Source of the DNA: Microcystis wesenbergii NRERC-220
Lineage (GTDB): Bacteria; Cyanobacteriota; Cyanobacteriia; Cyanobacteriales; Microcystaceae
DNA: 64,000 nt
NCBI RefSeq assembly: GCF_032027425.1
Contig: NZ_JAVSJA010000001.1
Coordinates: forward strand, 1,736,001 to 1,800,000
Direction of reading: 5' to 3'
The notes below the pieces were generated by a model. The model did not search any database. It had not been told where the DNA came from and saw nothing but the letters and a program-made list of their open reading frames with translations. Position numbers and translations under genes: made by a program. Positions within the stretch are counted from its first letter, which is position 1, and each line of letters begins with the position of its first letter. Below are positions 27,167 to 34,759 of the stretch, one piece after another.

Positions 27167-28447
27167 CTAGGATCTGTTAGCAGTATTCAAGCTACCCACT
27201 TGAATATTCAGATTAATTTTTTGTCCTTCCCGGCTAATTTCTACGGGCAAATTATCGCCGATTTGAGTATTAGCAACAATTTCCCGAACCGCATCAGGAT
27301 CGGTGACATTCTTACCACCTACAGACTTTAACACATCACCTGATCGCAATCCCGCTGCTGCGGCAGGAGAACCTCTCATCACCCGCACTAACAAGACACC
27401 AGAATCATCGGGAATAGTCCAATTATCGGCCATAGGACTATCGGCTAATTGTTCTTTTACCTCCGAAGTTAACTGTACCATTTGAACACCGAGATAGGGA
27501 TGTTCCACCTTACCCGTGGCGATTAATTGTTCGGCGATTCTTTGGGCAGTTTTAATCGGAATAGCAAAACCTAAACCCTGGGCATTTTGAATGATAGCAG
27601 TGTTAACTCCGATGACTTCTCCCCGATCATTTAACAAAGGTCCGCCGGAGTTTCCGGGGTTAATTGCCGCATCAGTTTGCAGGAAATCCACCCGTTTATC
27701 ACTAGCACCAATTTGGGAGCCATTGCGTTCCTTGGCACTAATAATTCCCGTGGTTACAGTGTTATCTAATCCCAAAGGATTACCGATAGCGATCGCCCAT
27801 TCTCCCACCTGTAAACTATCAGAATTACCTAATTTAACCGTGGGTAAATTGCTCGTTTCCACCTGTACCACTGCCACATCAGTTAAAGGATCACTACCTA
27901 AGACTTTACCATCGATAGTGCGACCATCTTTGAGGGTGACAGTCACCTTATCCGCTCCCTCGACAACGTGAGCATTGGTGATAATTTTACCGTCATTACT
28001 GATAATAAACCCCGAACCTGTACCTCTTTGAACTTGTTTTTCTCCTCCCTCTGGTATTTGAGAACCAAAGAAGCGACGGAAAACAGGATCGTTAGCAAAT
28101 TCAGAAAAATCACCGCCTCCATTGACTTCCCTAGAAGCATTAATTCTTACCACCGCCGGCCCCACTTCTTGCACCACAGAAGCGACAAAATTGGTGGGAA
28201 TAACAAGAGACGAGGGAGCCGCTGCCGCTGGTGTGGAGGGGCGAGGATTAGTGGCAGCGGGGGCAATATTTTGGGCTAATTCTAGAGGATTTTGACTGTA
28301 GGCGTAGGTGGCACCGATACCTAACCCGGCGCCCAAAACCAGTAAAGAGGAATAGGCAAAAAGTTTTTTCATTGCAGAAGATTTGGATCGTTTGGGATTG
28401 CCTTCGTTGCTCGGGGAAATATTATCGTTAAAAATATTGTGAGTCAT
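27167..28447 (-). CDS. HtrA/Deg-type serine protease
   Basis: The 426-residue product has an N-terminal membrane anchor (KKLFAYSSLLVLGAGLGIGA, about residues 27-46), a trypsin-like domain with His in ITNAHVVEGA (about 160), Asp in DPLTDVAVVQV (about 190) and Ser in PGNSGGPLLNDRG (about 267). One PDZ domain ends the protein (GSPAAAAGLRSGDVLKSVGG). Cyanobacterial Deg proteins (HtrA, HhoA, HhoB) degrade misfolded envelope proteins. Which paralogue this is cannot be decided here. An internal ATG at residue 26 is a possible alternative start. Confidence 0.95.
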   Translation of the reverse strand: MTHNIFNDNISPSNEGNPKRSKSSAMKKLFAYSSLLVLGAGLGIGATYAYSQNPLELAQNIAPAATNPRPSTPAAAAPSSLVIPTNFVASVVQEVGPAVVRINASREVNGGGDFSEFANDPVFRRFFGSQIPEGGEKQVQRGTGSGFIISNDGKIITNAHVVEGADKVTVTLKDGRTIDGKVLGSDPLTDVAVVQVETSNLPTVKLGNSDSLQVGEWAIAIGNPLGLDNTVTTGIISAKERNGSQIGASDKRVDFLQTDAAINPGNSGGPLLNDRGEVIGVNTAIIQNAQGLGFAIPIKTAQRIAEQLIATGKVEHPYLGVQMVQLTSEVKEQLADSPMADNWTIPDDSGVLLVRVMRGSPAAAAGLRSGDVLKSVGGKNVTDPDAVREIVANTQIGDNLPVEISREGQKINLNIQVGSLNTANRS

Positions 28448-28620
28448 AGTTTTTATTGTTTAACCATTCTGAGAAGGGAATAAAAGTCAGTCCTAATAAT
28501 CGTGGGTGTGAGAGGAGTGTTTCGGAAAACGGCTGAGGACTGACTATCTCTAATCTAGGCGGGGGATATGAACTTACTGTGACGCAGACATGAACTTTTG
28601 ATTGCAAGCTCATTGTCCTA

Positions 28621-28866
28621 TCAGTATTCAGTATTCAGTATTCAGGAGTCAGGCTTCGGCCGTGAGCTCAGGCTTCGACGGTGAGCTCAGCCGAACCGCC
28701 GAACGGAGTCGGTCGTCAGGAGTCAGCTTTTATTTCTTCTCCCCCTCTCCCTGCTCCCCAATTCATAATTCATAATTCATAATTCATAATTCCCACTTCC
28801 CCTTCTCCTGCGCTCCCCACTGATTACTGATTACTGTTTACTGTTTACTGTTTACTGATCACTGAA
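28621..28866. repeat. Mixed repeat tracts in a 494-bp gap
   Basis: In order: CAGTATT heptamers, a duplicated TCAGGCTTCG-x-CGGTGAGC unit (about 28650-28690), four or five AATTCAT heptamers (about 28759-28790) and GTTTACT/GATTACT heptamers (about 28818-28862). No ORF is supported in 28448-28941. The promoter of the protease gene should lie near 28448-28600. Confidence 0.75.
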
Positions 28867-28941
28867 AAGCTCCCCCTATACTTTTTTAACAGGATGGGGA
28901 AAGACTGCGCTGGTTTCAGCAGGGTTTAACCACTGGTGATC

Positions 28942-29709
28942 TTAATCTTTCAGCAATTCTAGGCGATAACGATACAAAGCTACAGGACGATTCGGCGCTT
29001 GGAAATAATCCGGCGATTGGGGGGAAAGATAAATGGCTGTCACCTGATCGCCTAGAATTTTATTAGGAGATAATAACTGATAGGCGGTGGTGGTTTCCAC
29101 CTCATTAAGATAAGTATTGGTTTCTCCCCGGAAAATTTGTTGACTAATTTCCGTGGCAATAAATTGATTTCGGCTAGGAGTTTCGCTATTTCTGGCAATT
29201 ACCGTGGAAATTAGTTGATGAGCGCCCCGTAAAAAGGTAATCTGACGATTGGGATTATTGGGGTCAGTTTTTACCGATAATACCGATTGATTACCTAAAT
29301 AGGCGCGACTAATTGCTAAACCATTAAAGGATCGATCGGCCACAATTGATGGTTTACTGATAATGGTAGATAAAAAGGCAGCATTTATCGGTCTGGAAAT
29401 AGCTTTCTCGATGAATCTCACCGGAAACTCGAGCGATTTTTCTAGGTAACGACGATTACTTTCAAAACCAGGTGTGATAATCTGGGGAGCAAGAGGAGCG
29501 GTTAAATCGATTAGGGTACTGGTGACAGTCCAACTGCCTACCATCCAATCGGGATAAACTAAATCTCCACTGGCAAAACTAACCACTGGTTTAGTCATCC
29601 AGCGAGGATAATTAGTTAAGCGATCGCTTAAATTTCCCGCTATAGATAATTCTAAATGGTTACTACAGCCCAGAGTCAATACTAACAAGAACAAAATTAT
29701 CCTTTGCAT
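28942..29709 (-). CDS. Secreted cyanobacterial protein (possibly DUF6816)
   Basis: The 255-residue product starts MQRIILFLLVLTLGCSNHLE, a signal peptide with an imperfect lipobox. The mature part has YPDWMVGSWTVTSTLIDLTA and ends with QAPNRPVALYRYRLELLKD. It resembles a conserved cyanobacterial and plastid lumenal family, but I am not certain of the family number. It is divergent from era with 35 bases between the starts. Confidence 0.7.
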   Translation of the reverse strand: MQRIILFLLVLTLGCSNHLELSIAGNLSDRLTNYPRWMTKPVVSFASGDLVYPDWMVGSWTVTSTLIDLTAPLAPQIITPGFESNRRYLEKSLEFPVRFIEKAISRPINAAFLSTIISKPSIVADRSFNGLAISRAYLGNQSVLSVKTDPNNPNRQITFLRGAHQLISTVIARNSETPSRNQFIATEISQQIFRGETNTYLNEVETTTAYQLLSPNKILGDQVTAIYLSPQSPDYFQAPNRPVALYRYRLELLKD

Positions 29710-29744
29710 GGGTAAAAATATTTTTTAAGTAATATTCTTTAATT

Positions 29745-30701
29745 ATGAACGATTTGATCAACTCCCAAGCCTTTAATCTCGATTCGGCAGTAATTCCCAT
29801 CGCACCGACTGGTTTTAAATCGGGTTTTATTGGCATTATTGGTCGTCCTAATGTGGGCAAGTCCACCCTGATGAATCAATTAGTGGGACAAAAAATCGCC
29901 ATTACTTCCCCCATCGCTCAAACTACCCGCAACCGTTTACGCGGCATTGTCACCAGCGAGATATCCCAGATGATTTTTGTCGATACCCCCGGCATTCACA
30001 AGCCCCATCACGAATTAGGCAAAGTTTTAGTTAAAAATGCTGAAAACGCCATAAATTCCGTAGATTTAGTTTTATTTGTTGTCGATAGTAGCAATTTTTT
30101 GGGCAGTGGCGATCGCTATATTGCCGATTTACTGACTAAAAACCAAACTCCCACGATTTTAGGGCTAAATAAAGCCGATCAGCAACCGGAAGACCGGGAG
30201 CCTATCGACGATAGTTATCGCACCTTAGCGGCGGAAAATAACTGGCCTCTGCTCAAATTTTCGGCACTGGAGGGGACGGGAATCGCAGAATTGCAAAATC
30301 TGTTAATTGATTCCCTCGAAGTCGGTCCCTACTACTATCCCCCCGATTTAGTCACCGATCAACCGGAAAGGTTTATTATGGGCGAATTAATCCGCGAACA
30401 GATTTTACTGCAAACCCGTCAGGAAATTCCCCATTCTGTGGCGGTGGTGATTGAACGTGTCGAGGAAACTCCCGCTTTAACCAAGGTTTTTGCCGCCATC
30501 AATGTGGAACGAGATTCCCAAAAAGGGATCGTCATCGGTAAAAATGGCAGTATGTTAAAAGCGATCGGCTCTTCCGCTCGATCGGCTATTCAAAAGTTAA
30601 TCGCTGGGGAGGTATATTTAAAATTATTTGTGAAAGTAGAACCGAAATGGCGACAATCTCGCTCACTTTTAGCAGAATTTGGCTATCGCACCGAGGAGTG
30701 A
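29745..30701 (+). CDS. era: GTPase Era
   Basis: The 318-residue product has G1 GRPNVGKS (33-40), G3 DTPGIHKPHHELG (from 80), G4 NKAD (142-145) and the C-terminal KH RNA-binding domain with GIVIGKNGSMLKAIGSSARS. Era binds the 3' end of 16S rRNA and helps to mature the 30S subunit. The family length is about 300; the first 25 residues are a short extension. A heptamer tract follows the stop directly. Confidence 0.97.
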   Translation: MNDLINSQAFNLDSAVIPIAPTGFKSGFIGIIGRPNVGKSTLMNQLVGQKIAITSPIAQTTRNRLRGIVTSEISQMIFVDTPGIHKPHHELGKVLVKNAENAINSVDLVLFVVDSSNFLGSGDRYIADLLTKNQTPTILGLNKADQQPEDREPIDDSYRTLAAENNWPLLKFSALEGTGIAELQNLLIDSLEVGPYYYPPDLVTDQPERFIMGELIREQILLQTRQEIPHSVAVVIERVEETPALTKVFAAINVERDSQKGIVIGKNGSMLKAIGSSARSAIQKLIAGEVYLKLFVKVEPKWRQSRSLLAEFGYRTEE

Positions 30702-30705
30702 ATTG

Positions 30706-30893
30706 GGTTGTAGGGTGTGGGGTGTGGGTTGTAGGGTGTGGGGTGTAGGGTGTAGGGTGTAGGGTGTAGGGTGTAGGGTGTGGGGAGAAGCTTTTTTCAG
30801 TGATCAGTAAACAGTAATCACTGAACTGAAAACTCACATCTGATAACTGAAAACTCACATCTGATAACTGATAACTGATAACTGATAACTGAA
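30706..30893. repeat. G-rich then TGATAAC heptamer tracts between era and the glycosylase gene
   Basis: GGTGTAG-type heptamers cover about 30706-30785. Then come CAGTAAT/CTGAAAACTCACATCTGATAA units and TGATAAC heptamers up to base 30893. The final copy abuts the ATG at 30894. Confidence 0.85.
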
Positions 30894-31571
30894 ATGGCCG
30901 ATATTACAAACCTAATTAAACAGGTACACCAAGAGGCAAAAAAAGAGGATTTTCCCATCGATACCCTGATTTACCAAGAGGCAAAAAAAGACCCCTTTGA
31001 ACCGGTTTTGTATGCTGGTAATCTTGCTAGTCAGTTATGCTTTTTTGGCCGGGATTTAGGACGAGATGAAGTGTACGCAGGACAACCTTTGATCGGGGCT
31101 GCCGGTAGAATGGTAAGAGAGGGATTTTTTCAAGCTTGGCAGGGTAGAAAATCCCATGATCGTCAAGAGCTATTATCGGTGTGCGATCGAATTTTCTTGA
31201 CTAATACAGTTCCCTACAAACCGCCGGGTAATAAAGCTTATTCTGGGGAAGTGAAAGATCGTTTTCGTCCATTTATAGAAAAACTGCTCGTTTTTTATTG
31301 GCAAGGTGATCATATCATTCCCCTTGGTACGGAAGCTTTTAAATGGTTTGAACCCTACGGTAAACCCAGAGAAGTAGATAAATTCTATCTTGATAAAGAA
31401 CGCTTTACCAAAAAACTCCTAGTTACCCTTACCGCTACTGATGAAGATGGATTAAAACAGCAAAAGAAAGTGACTTTATTGCCTCTCCCCCATCCCTCTC
31501 CTCTCAATCAAAGATACTATGCTCTTTTTCCTGATTTATTACAAAAAAGATTAACTGAATTTGCCTTTTAA
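30894..31571 (+). CDS. Uracil-DNA glycosylase superfamily protein
   Basis: The 225-residue product has a UDG-type first motif FFGRDLGRDEVYAGQPLIGA and the second motif LPLPHPSPLNQRYYALFPDL near the C-terminus. Such enzymes excise uracil or other damaged bases. The divergent motif A and absence of obvious iron-sulfur cysteines make the exact family uncertain. rsmD follows after three bases, so the two are probably co-transcribed. The start codon directly follows a repeat tract, with no Shine-Dalgarno visible. Confidence 0.82.
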   Translation: MADITNLIKQVHQEAKKEDFPIDTLIYQEAKKDPFEPVLYAGNLASQLCFFGRDLGRDEVYAGQPLIGAAGRMVREGFFQAWQGRKSHDRQELLSVCDRIFLTNTVPYKPPGNKAYSGEVKDRFRPFIEKLLVFYWQGDHIIPLGTEAFKWFEPYGKPREVDKFYLDKERFTKKLLVTLTATDEDGLKQQKKVTLLPLPHPSPLNQRYYALFPDLLQKRLTEFAF

Positions 31572-31574
31572 CTA

Positions 31575-32120
31575 ATGAGAATTTACGGCAATCGTCCCAT
31601 AAAAACCCTAGCAGGACAATTAACCCGTCCGACGACAGCAAGGGTCCGAGAAGCTTTATTTAATATCTGGCAACAGAAATTATCCGGCTGTCGTTGGTTG
31701 GATCTTTGTGCGGGTAATGGTTCCATGGGTGCGGAAGCTTTATGTCGAGGTGCGAGTCTAGTAATCGGAATTGAACAATCAGGACGCGCTGGCGAAATTA
31801 TTAAGGAAAATTGGCGCAATTTAGCAACTTCTCACCAGCAATTTCAAGTAATTCGGGGGGATGTACTGACAAAGTTAGCCACTTTAGCGGGGAAAAGTTT
31901 TGATCTAATTTATTTTGATCCTCCCTACGAAAGCGGGTTATATTTACCGGTACTAACTGCCATCTCTCAATCTAATTTATTAGATTCTCTGGGGGAAATT
32001 GCCGTGGAACACAATCCCAAATCTTGGCAAGCAATTAATCTAGAAGGTTTAACCATTTGTCGTCAAAAACGCTACGGCAATACTACCTTAACTTTTTATC
32101 AAAAAGCAGATGTTTCCTGA
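31575..32120 (+). CDS. rsmD: 16S rRNA (guanine966-N2)-methyltransferase RsmD
   Basis: The 181-residue product has the SAM motif WLDLCAGNGSMGAEALCRGA and the catalytic DPPY in LIYFDPPYESGLYLPVL, with the typical N-terminus RIYGNRPIKTLAGQLTRPTT. RsmD methylates G966 of 16S rRNA in the 30S subunit. It is full length for the family. Confidence 0.93.
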   Translation: MRIYGNRPIKTLAGQLTRPTTARVREALFNIWQQKLSGCRWLDLCAGNGSMGAEALCRGASLVIGIEQSGRAGEIIKENWRNLATSHQQFQVIRGDVLTKLATLAGKSFDLIYFDPPYESGLYLPVLTAISQSNLLDSLGEIAVEHNPKSWQAINLEGLTICRQKRYGNTTLTFYQKADVS

Positions 32121-32170
32121 CCACTGACTCTTAAGGTTTGATCCCCCCTGCCCCCGTAGGGTTGATTCAT

Positions 32171-32282
32171 GAATCAACCCTACCTTGAATCAACCCTACC
32201 TTGAATCAACCCTACCTTGAATCAACCCTACCTTGAATCAACCCTACCTTGAATCAACCCTACCTTGAATCAACCCTACCTT
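32171..32282. repeat. Seven tandem copies of a 16-bp unit
   Basis: Seven identical head-to-tail copies of GAATCAACCCTACCTT lie here, preceded by an inverted GTTGATTCAT at 32161-32170. The perfect identity suggests recent slippage. The gap 32121-32761 otherwise holds an AT-rich stretch and a hairpin near 32680. Confidence 0.95.
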
Positions 32283-32668
32283 CCTAGGGAGAAGGGAGAA
32301 TAAATAAAAATAATCTCCTGCCGACCGCCGAAAATGGTCAATTTTATTTGGCAGTCCAGAAAAAATTATTATTTCTCAACAAAATCACATAATTTGTCAC
32401 TTTTCTTGACAATCATCCTGAGTAAAGCGAGAAACTTTCTGGCAACCGCAGTTAATCGCCCCCTGTTTAAGCTATTTAAAGGAAAATTAGGGTTTATTTC
32501 GATAAAATTCCGCAAAAAAAGGCTATATACTCCTAAAAAACTTAAATAACTTCTTCTAGTTCTTTTGTTGACCTAAAACTACACCGAAGTTTCCTGACAC
32601 GGCAGCCCAACCATCTCCCCTTAACCCTTGCTGCTCCCCAGATTATCCCCTAGTTTTTGTATAAATTT

Positions 32669-32693
32669 ATACCCGACAAAAATAGTCGGGTAT
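32669..32693. promoter_or_regulatory. Hairpin upstream of thrC
   Basis: ATACCCGAC pairs with GTCGGGTAT across a seven-base loop (AAAAATA), about 70 bases before the thrC start. It is not followed by a T run, so an operator or 5' UTR hairpin is more likely than a terminator. Confidence 0.5.
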
Positions 32694-32761
32694 ATTTGAC
32701 ACCAAGATTTTGCCGGTGATAGGATGCTTGTAGATTCAGTTGACGGCAAGACAGGAAAATC

Positions 32762-34066
32762 ATGACCCTAGCGACAAACATCGAAACCTCAAAATTCATC
32801 CCGACCTTTACCCGCTTGGTTTCTAAGGAAGGAGGGACATCCTACCCCCTGAAAGCGCTGAATATCTGCGAAGAAACCTTTGCCCCCCTAGAAGTGGACT
32901 ACGATTACGACCTCATCCGTCGCACCGTTACCAGAGAAAGCATTCAAGCAGGTCCCAATTCCATCTGGCGCTATCGTTCCTTTTTGCCGGTGGAAAGTGA
33001 AAATCCCATCGATGTGGGTACGGGTATGACTCCCCTAGTTAAATCCCACCGTTTAGCCCGGCGCTTGGGTCTAAAAAATCTCTACATTAAAAATGATGCC
33101 GTCAATATGCCCACTCTCAGCTTCAAAGATAGAGTGGTATCCGTCGCCCTTACCCGGGCCAAAGAATTAGGTTTTACCACCGTTTCCTGTGCTAGTACGG
33201 GAAATCTGGCCAATTCCACCGCCGCTATTGCCGCTCACGCCGGTTTAGACTGTTGTGTTTTCATTCCCTCCGACTTAGAAGCGGGTAAAATTCTCGGCAC
33301 CCTAATCTATAATCCCACGGTCATGGCAGTTAAAGGCAATTACGATCAAGTTAACCGTCTCTGTTCAGAAGTGGGCAATACCTACGGTTGGGGTTTTGTC
33401 AACATCAATCTGCGTCCCTACTATTCCGAAGGTTCCAAAACTTTAGGCTTTGAAGTGGCTGAACAATTAGGCTGGAAACTCCCCGACCATATTGTCGCAC
33501 CTTTAGCCAGTGGTTCCCTGTTTACCAAGATTTATAAAGGCTTCCAAGAATTCGTCAAAGTCGGTTTGGTGGCAGATAAAGCAGTGCGTTTTAGTGGCGC
33601 TCAAGCGGAGGGTTGTTCCCCCATTGCCCAAGCTTTCAAGGAAGGACGGGATTTTGTCGCCCCAGTTAAACCCAATACTATCGCCAAATCGATCGCTATT
33701 GGTAATCCCGCCGATGGTGTTTATGCCCTTGATATTGCCCGTAAAACTGGCGGTAATATTGAATCCGTCACCGATGCCGAAATTATCGAAGGTATTAAAC
33801 TTTTGGCAGAAACGGAAGGCATTTTCACGGAAACCGCAGGCGGTACGACTATCGCTGTCTTGAAAAAATTAGTAGAAGCGGGTAAAATCGACCCCGAAGA
33901 AACCACGGTCGTTTATATCACCGGTAATGGTCTAAAAACCCAAGAAGCGGTACAGGGTTATATCGGTGAACCCCTGTTAATCGAACCGAAATTAGAAAGC
34001 TTTGAACGGGCCCTGGAACGTTCCCGCACCCTCGAACGCCTCGAATGGCAACAGGTTCTCGTCTAG
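32762..34066 (+). CDS. thrC: Threonine synthase
   Basis: ThrC converts O-phosphohomoserine to threonine with PLP. The 434-residue product has the PLP lysine in PTLSFKDRVVSVALTRAKE (about residue 121), CASTGNLANSTAAIAAHAG and the phosphate-binding PLASGSLFTKIYKGF. The N-terminal 70 residues form the usual cap. A small MoaD/ThiS-like gene follows after about 106 bases and may be co-transcribed. Confidence 0.93.
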   Translation: MTLATNIETSKFIPTFTRLVSKEGGTSYPLKALNICEETFAPLEVDYDYDLIRRTVTRESIQAGPNSIWRYRSFLPVESENPIDVGTGMTPLVKSHRLARRLGLKNLYIKNDAVNMPTLSFKDRVVSVALTRAKELGFTTVSCASTGNLANSTAAIAAHAGLDCCVFIPSDLEAGKILGTLIYNPTVMAVKGNYDQVNRLCSEVGNTYGWGFVNINLRPYYSEGSKTLGFEVAEQLGWKLPDHIVAPLASGSLFTKIYKGFQEFVKVGLVADKAVRFSGAQAEGCSPIAQAFKEGRDFVAPVKPNTIAKSIAIGNPADGVYALDIARKTGGNIESVTDAEIIEGIKLLAETEGIFTETAGGTTIAVLKKLVEAGKIDPEETTVVYITGNGLKTQEAVQGYIGEPLLIEPKLESFERALERSRTLERLEWQQVLV

Positions 34067-34172
34067 AATTGATGTTCGGGGATGATGGGGCGATTATCCC
34101 CTTGCCTCATCTCCACAAGCAATTTAAATTCGCGTGCAGCTTACTGTCCTTTCCACTTTTTCCTTGATATCT

Positions 34173-34448
34173 ATGGCTGTAAAAGTTCTCATTCCTACTC
34201 CCCTGCAAAAATTTACAGAAAATAAGGCTACCATCGAGTGTAGTGCTAGTAGTGTCGGTGGTTTAATCGAATCCTTAGAAGCAAGTTTCCCCGGTATTAA
34301 GGCCCGCTTATGCGATGAAGAGGGCGCACCCCGGCGCTTTTTAAATTTCTACGTCAACAGTGAAGATATTCGCTTCCTCGATGGGACAAAAACTCCCTTA
34401 AAAGATGGCGATGAAGTCAGTATCGTTCCTGCGGTGGCTGGAGGTTAA
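34173..34448 (+). CDS. MoaD/ThiS family sulfur-carrier-like protein
   Basis: This 91-residue protein starts at ATG 34173 ([20 protein letters not shown]). It has the beta-grasp pattern and ends [10 protein letters not shown], the C-terminal di-glycine needed for thiocarboxylate formation. Such proteins carry sulfur for molybdopterin, thiamine or cysteine synthesis. Adjacency to threonine synthase rather than to moaE or thiG makes the pathway uncertain. An in-frame GTG at 34134 would add 13 residues without family support. Confidence 0.85.
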   Translation: MAVKVLIPTPLQKFTENKATIECSASSVGGLIESLEASFPGIKARLCDEEGAPRRFLNFYVNSEDIRFLDGTKTPLKDGDEVSIVPAVAGG

Positions 34449-34485
34449 CCTCCCCATAAGTTTGTTTTCCGTCAATTGTAATTAA

Positions 34486-34519
34486 ACCCCTAGAAAGTGA
34501 TGTTTTCTGGGGGCTTTTG
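34486..34519 (+). terminator. Intrinsic terminator after the MoaD-like gene
   Basis: CCCCTAGAAA pairs with TTTCTGGGG around GTGATGT and is followed by GCTTTTGTT. It lies about 40 bases after the stop and probably ends the thrC transcript. Confidence 0.75.
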
Positions 34520-34759
34520 TTCAGGTAAGTTTTAGTTAGGGTTGCCAGAAAAACCTAATCTTTGTGTCCTTTGTGCCTTTGTGGTTGTTCATTAGTTATA
34601 TTTAATCGACACCTAACGCATCTTTTGCCTTATAAACTCACTGACCACCTTGCGACCCCACAGCTGGCACGATATTAATGGTAGGGACATAAGGCTTATG
34701 CCCTTTTTTCGGTAAGATAAGCTTATCACCTTAACTCCAATAAAACCGCAGTTAAAACT

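Noticed and set aside
30586-30858. 90-residue minus-strand ORF rich in HPTP repeats
   Set aside because: It is the translation of the G-rich heptamer tract.
32171-32282. Possible CRISPR array
   Set aside because: The 16-bp units abut without spacers.
32334-32549. 71-residue ORF between rsmD and thrC
   Set aside because: Composition is biased (Lys/Phe/Asn), there is no family likeness or ribosome binding site, and it lies in an AT-rich gap.
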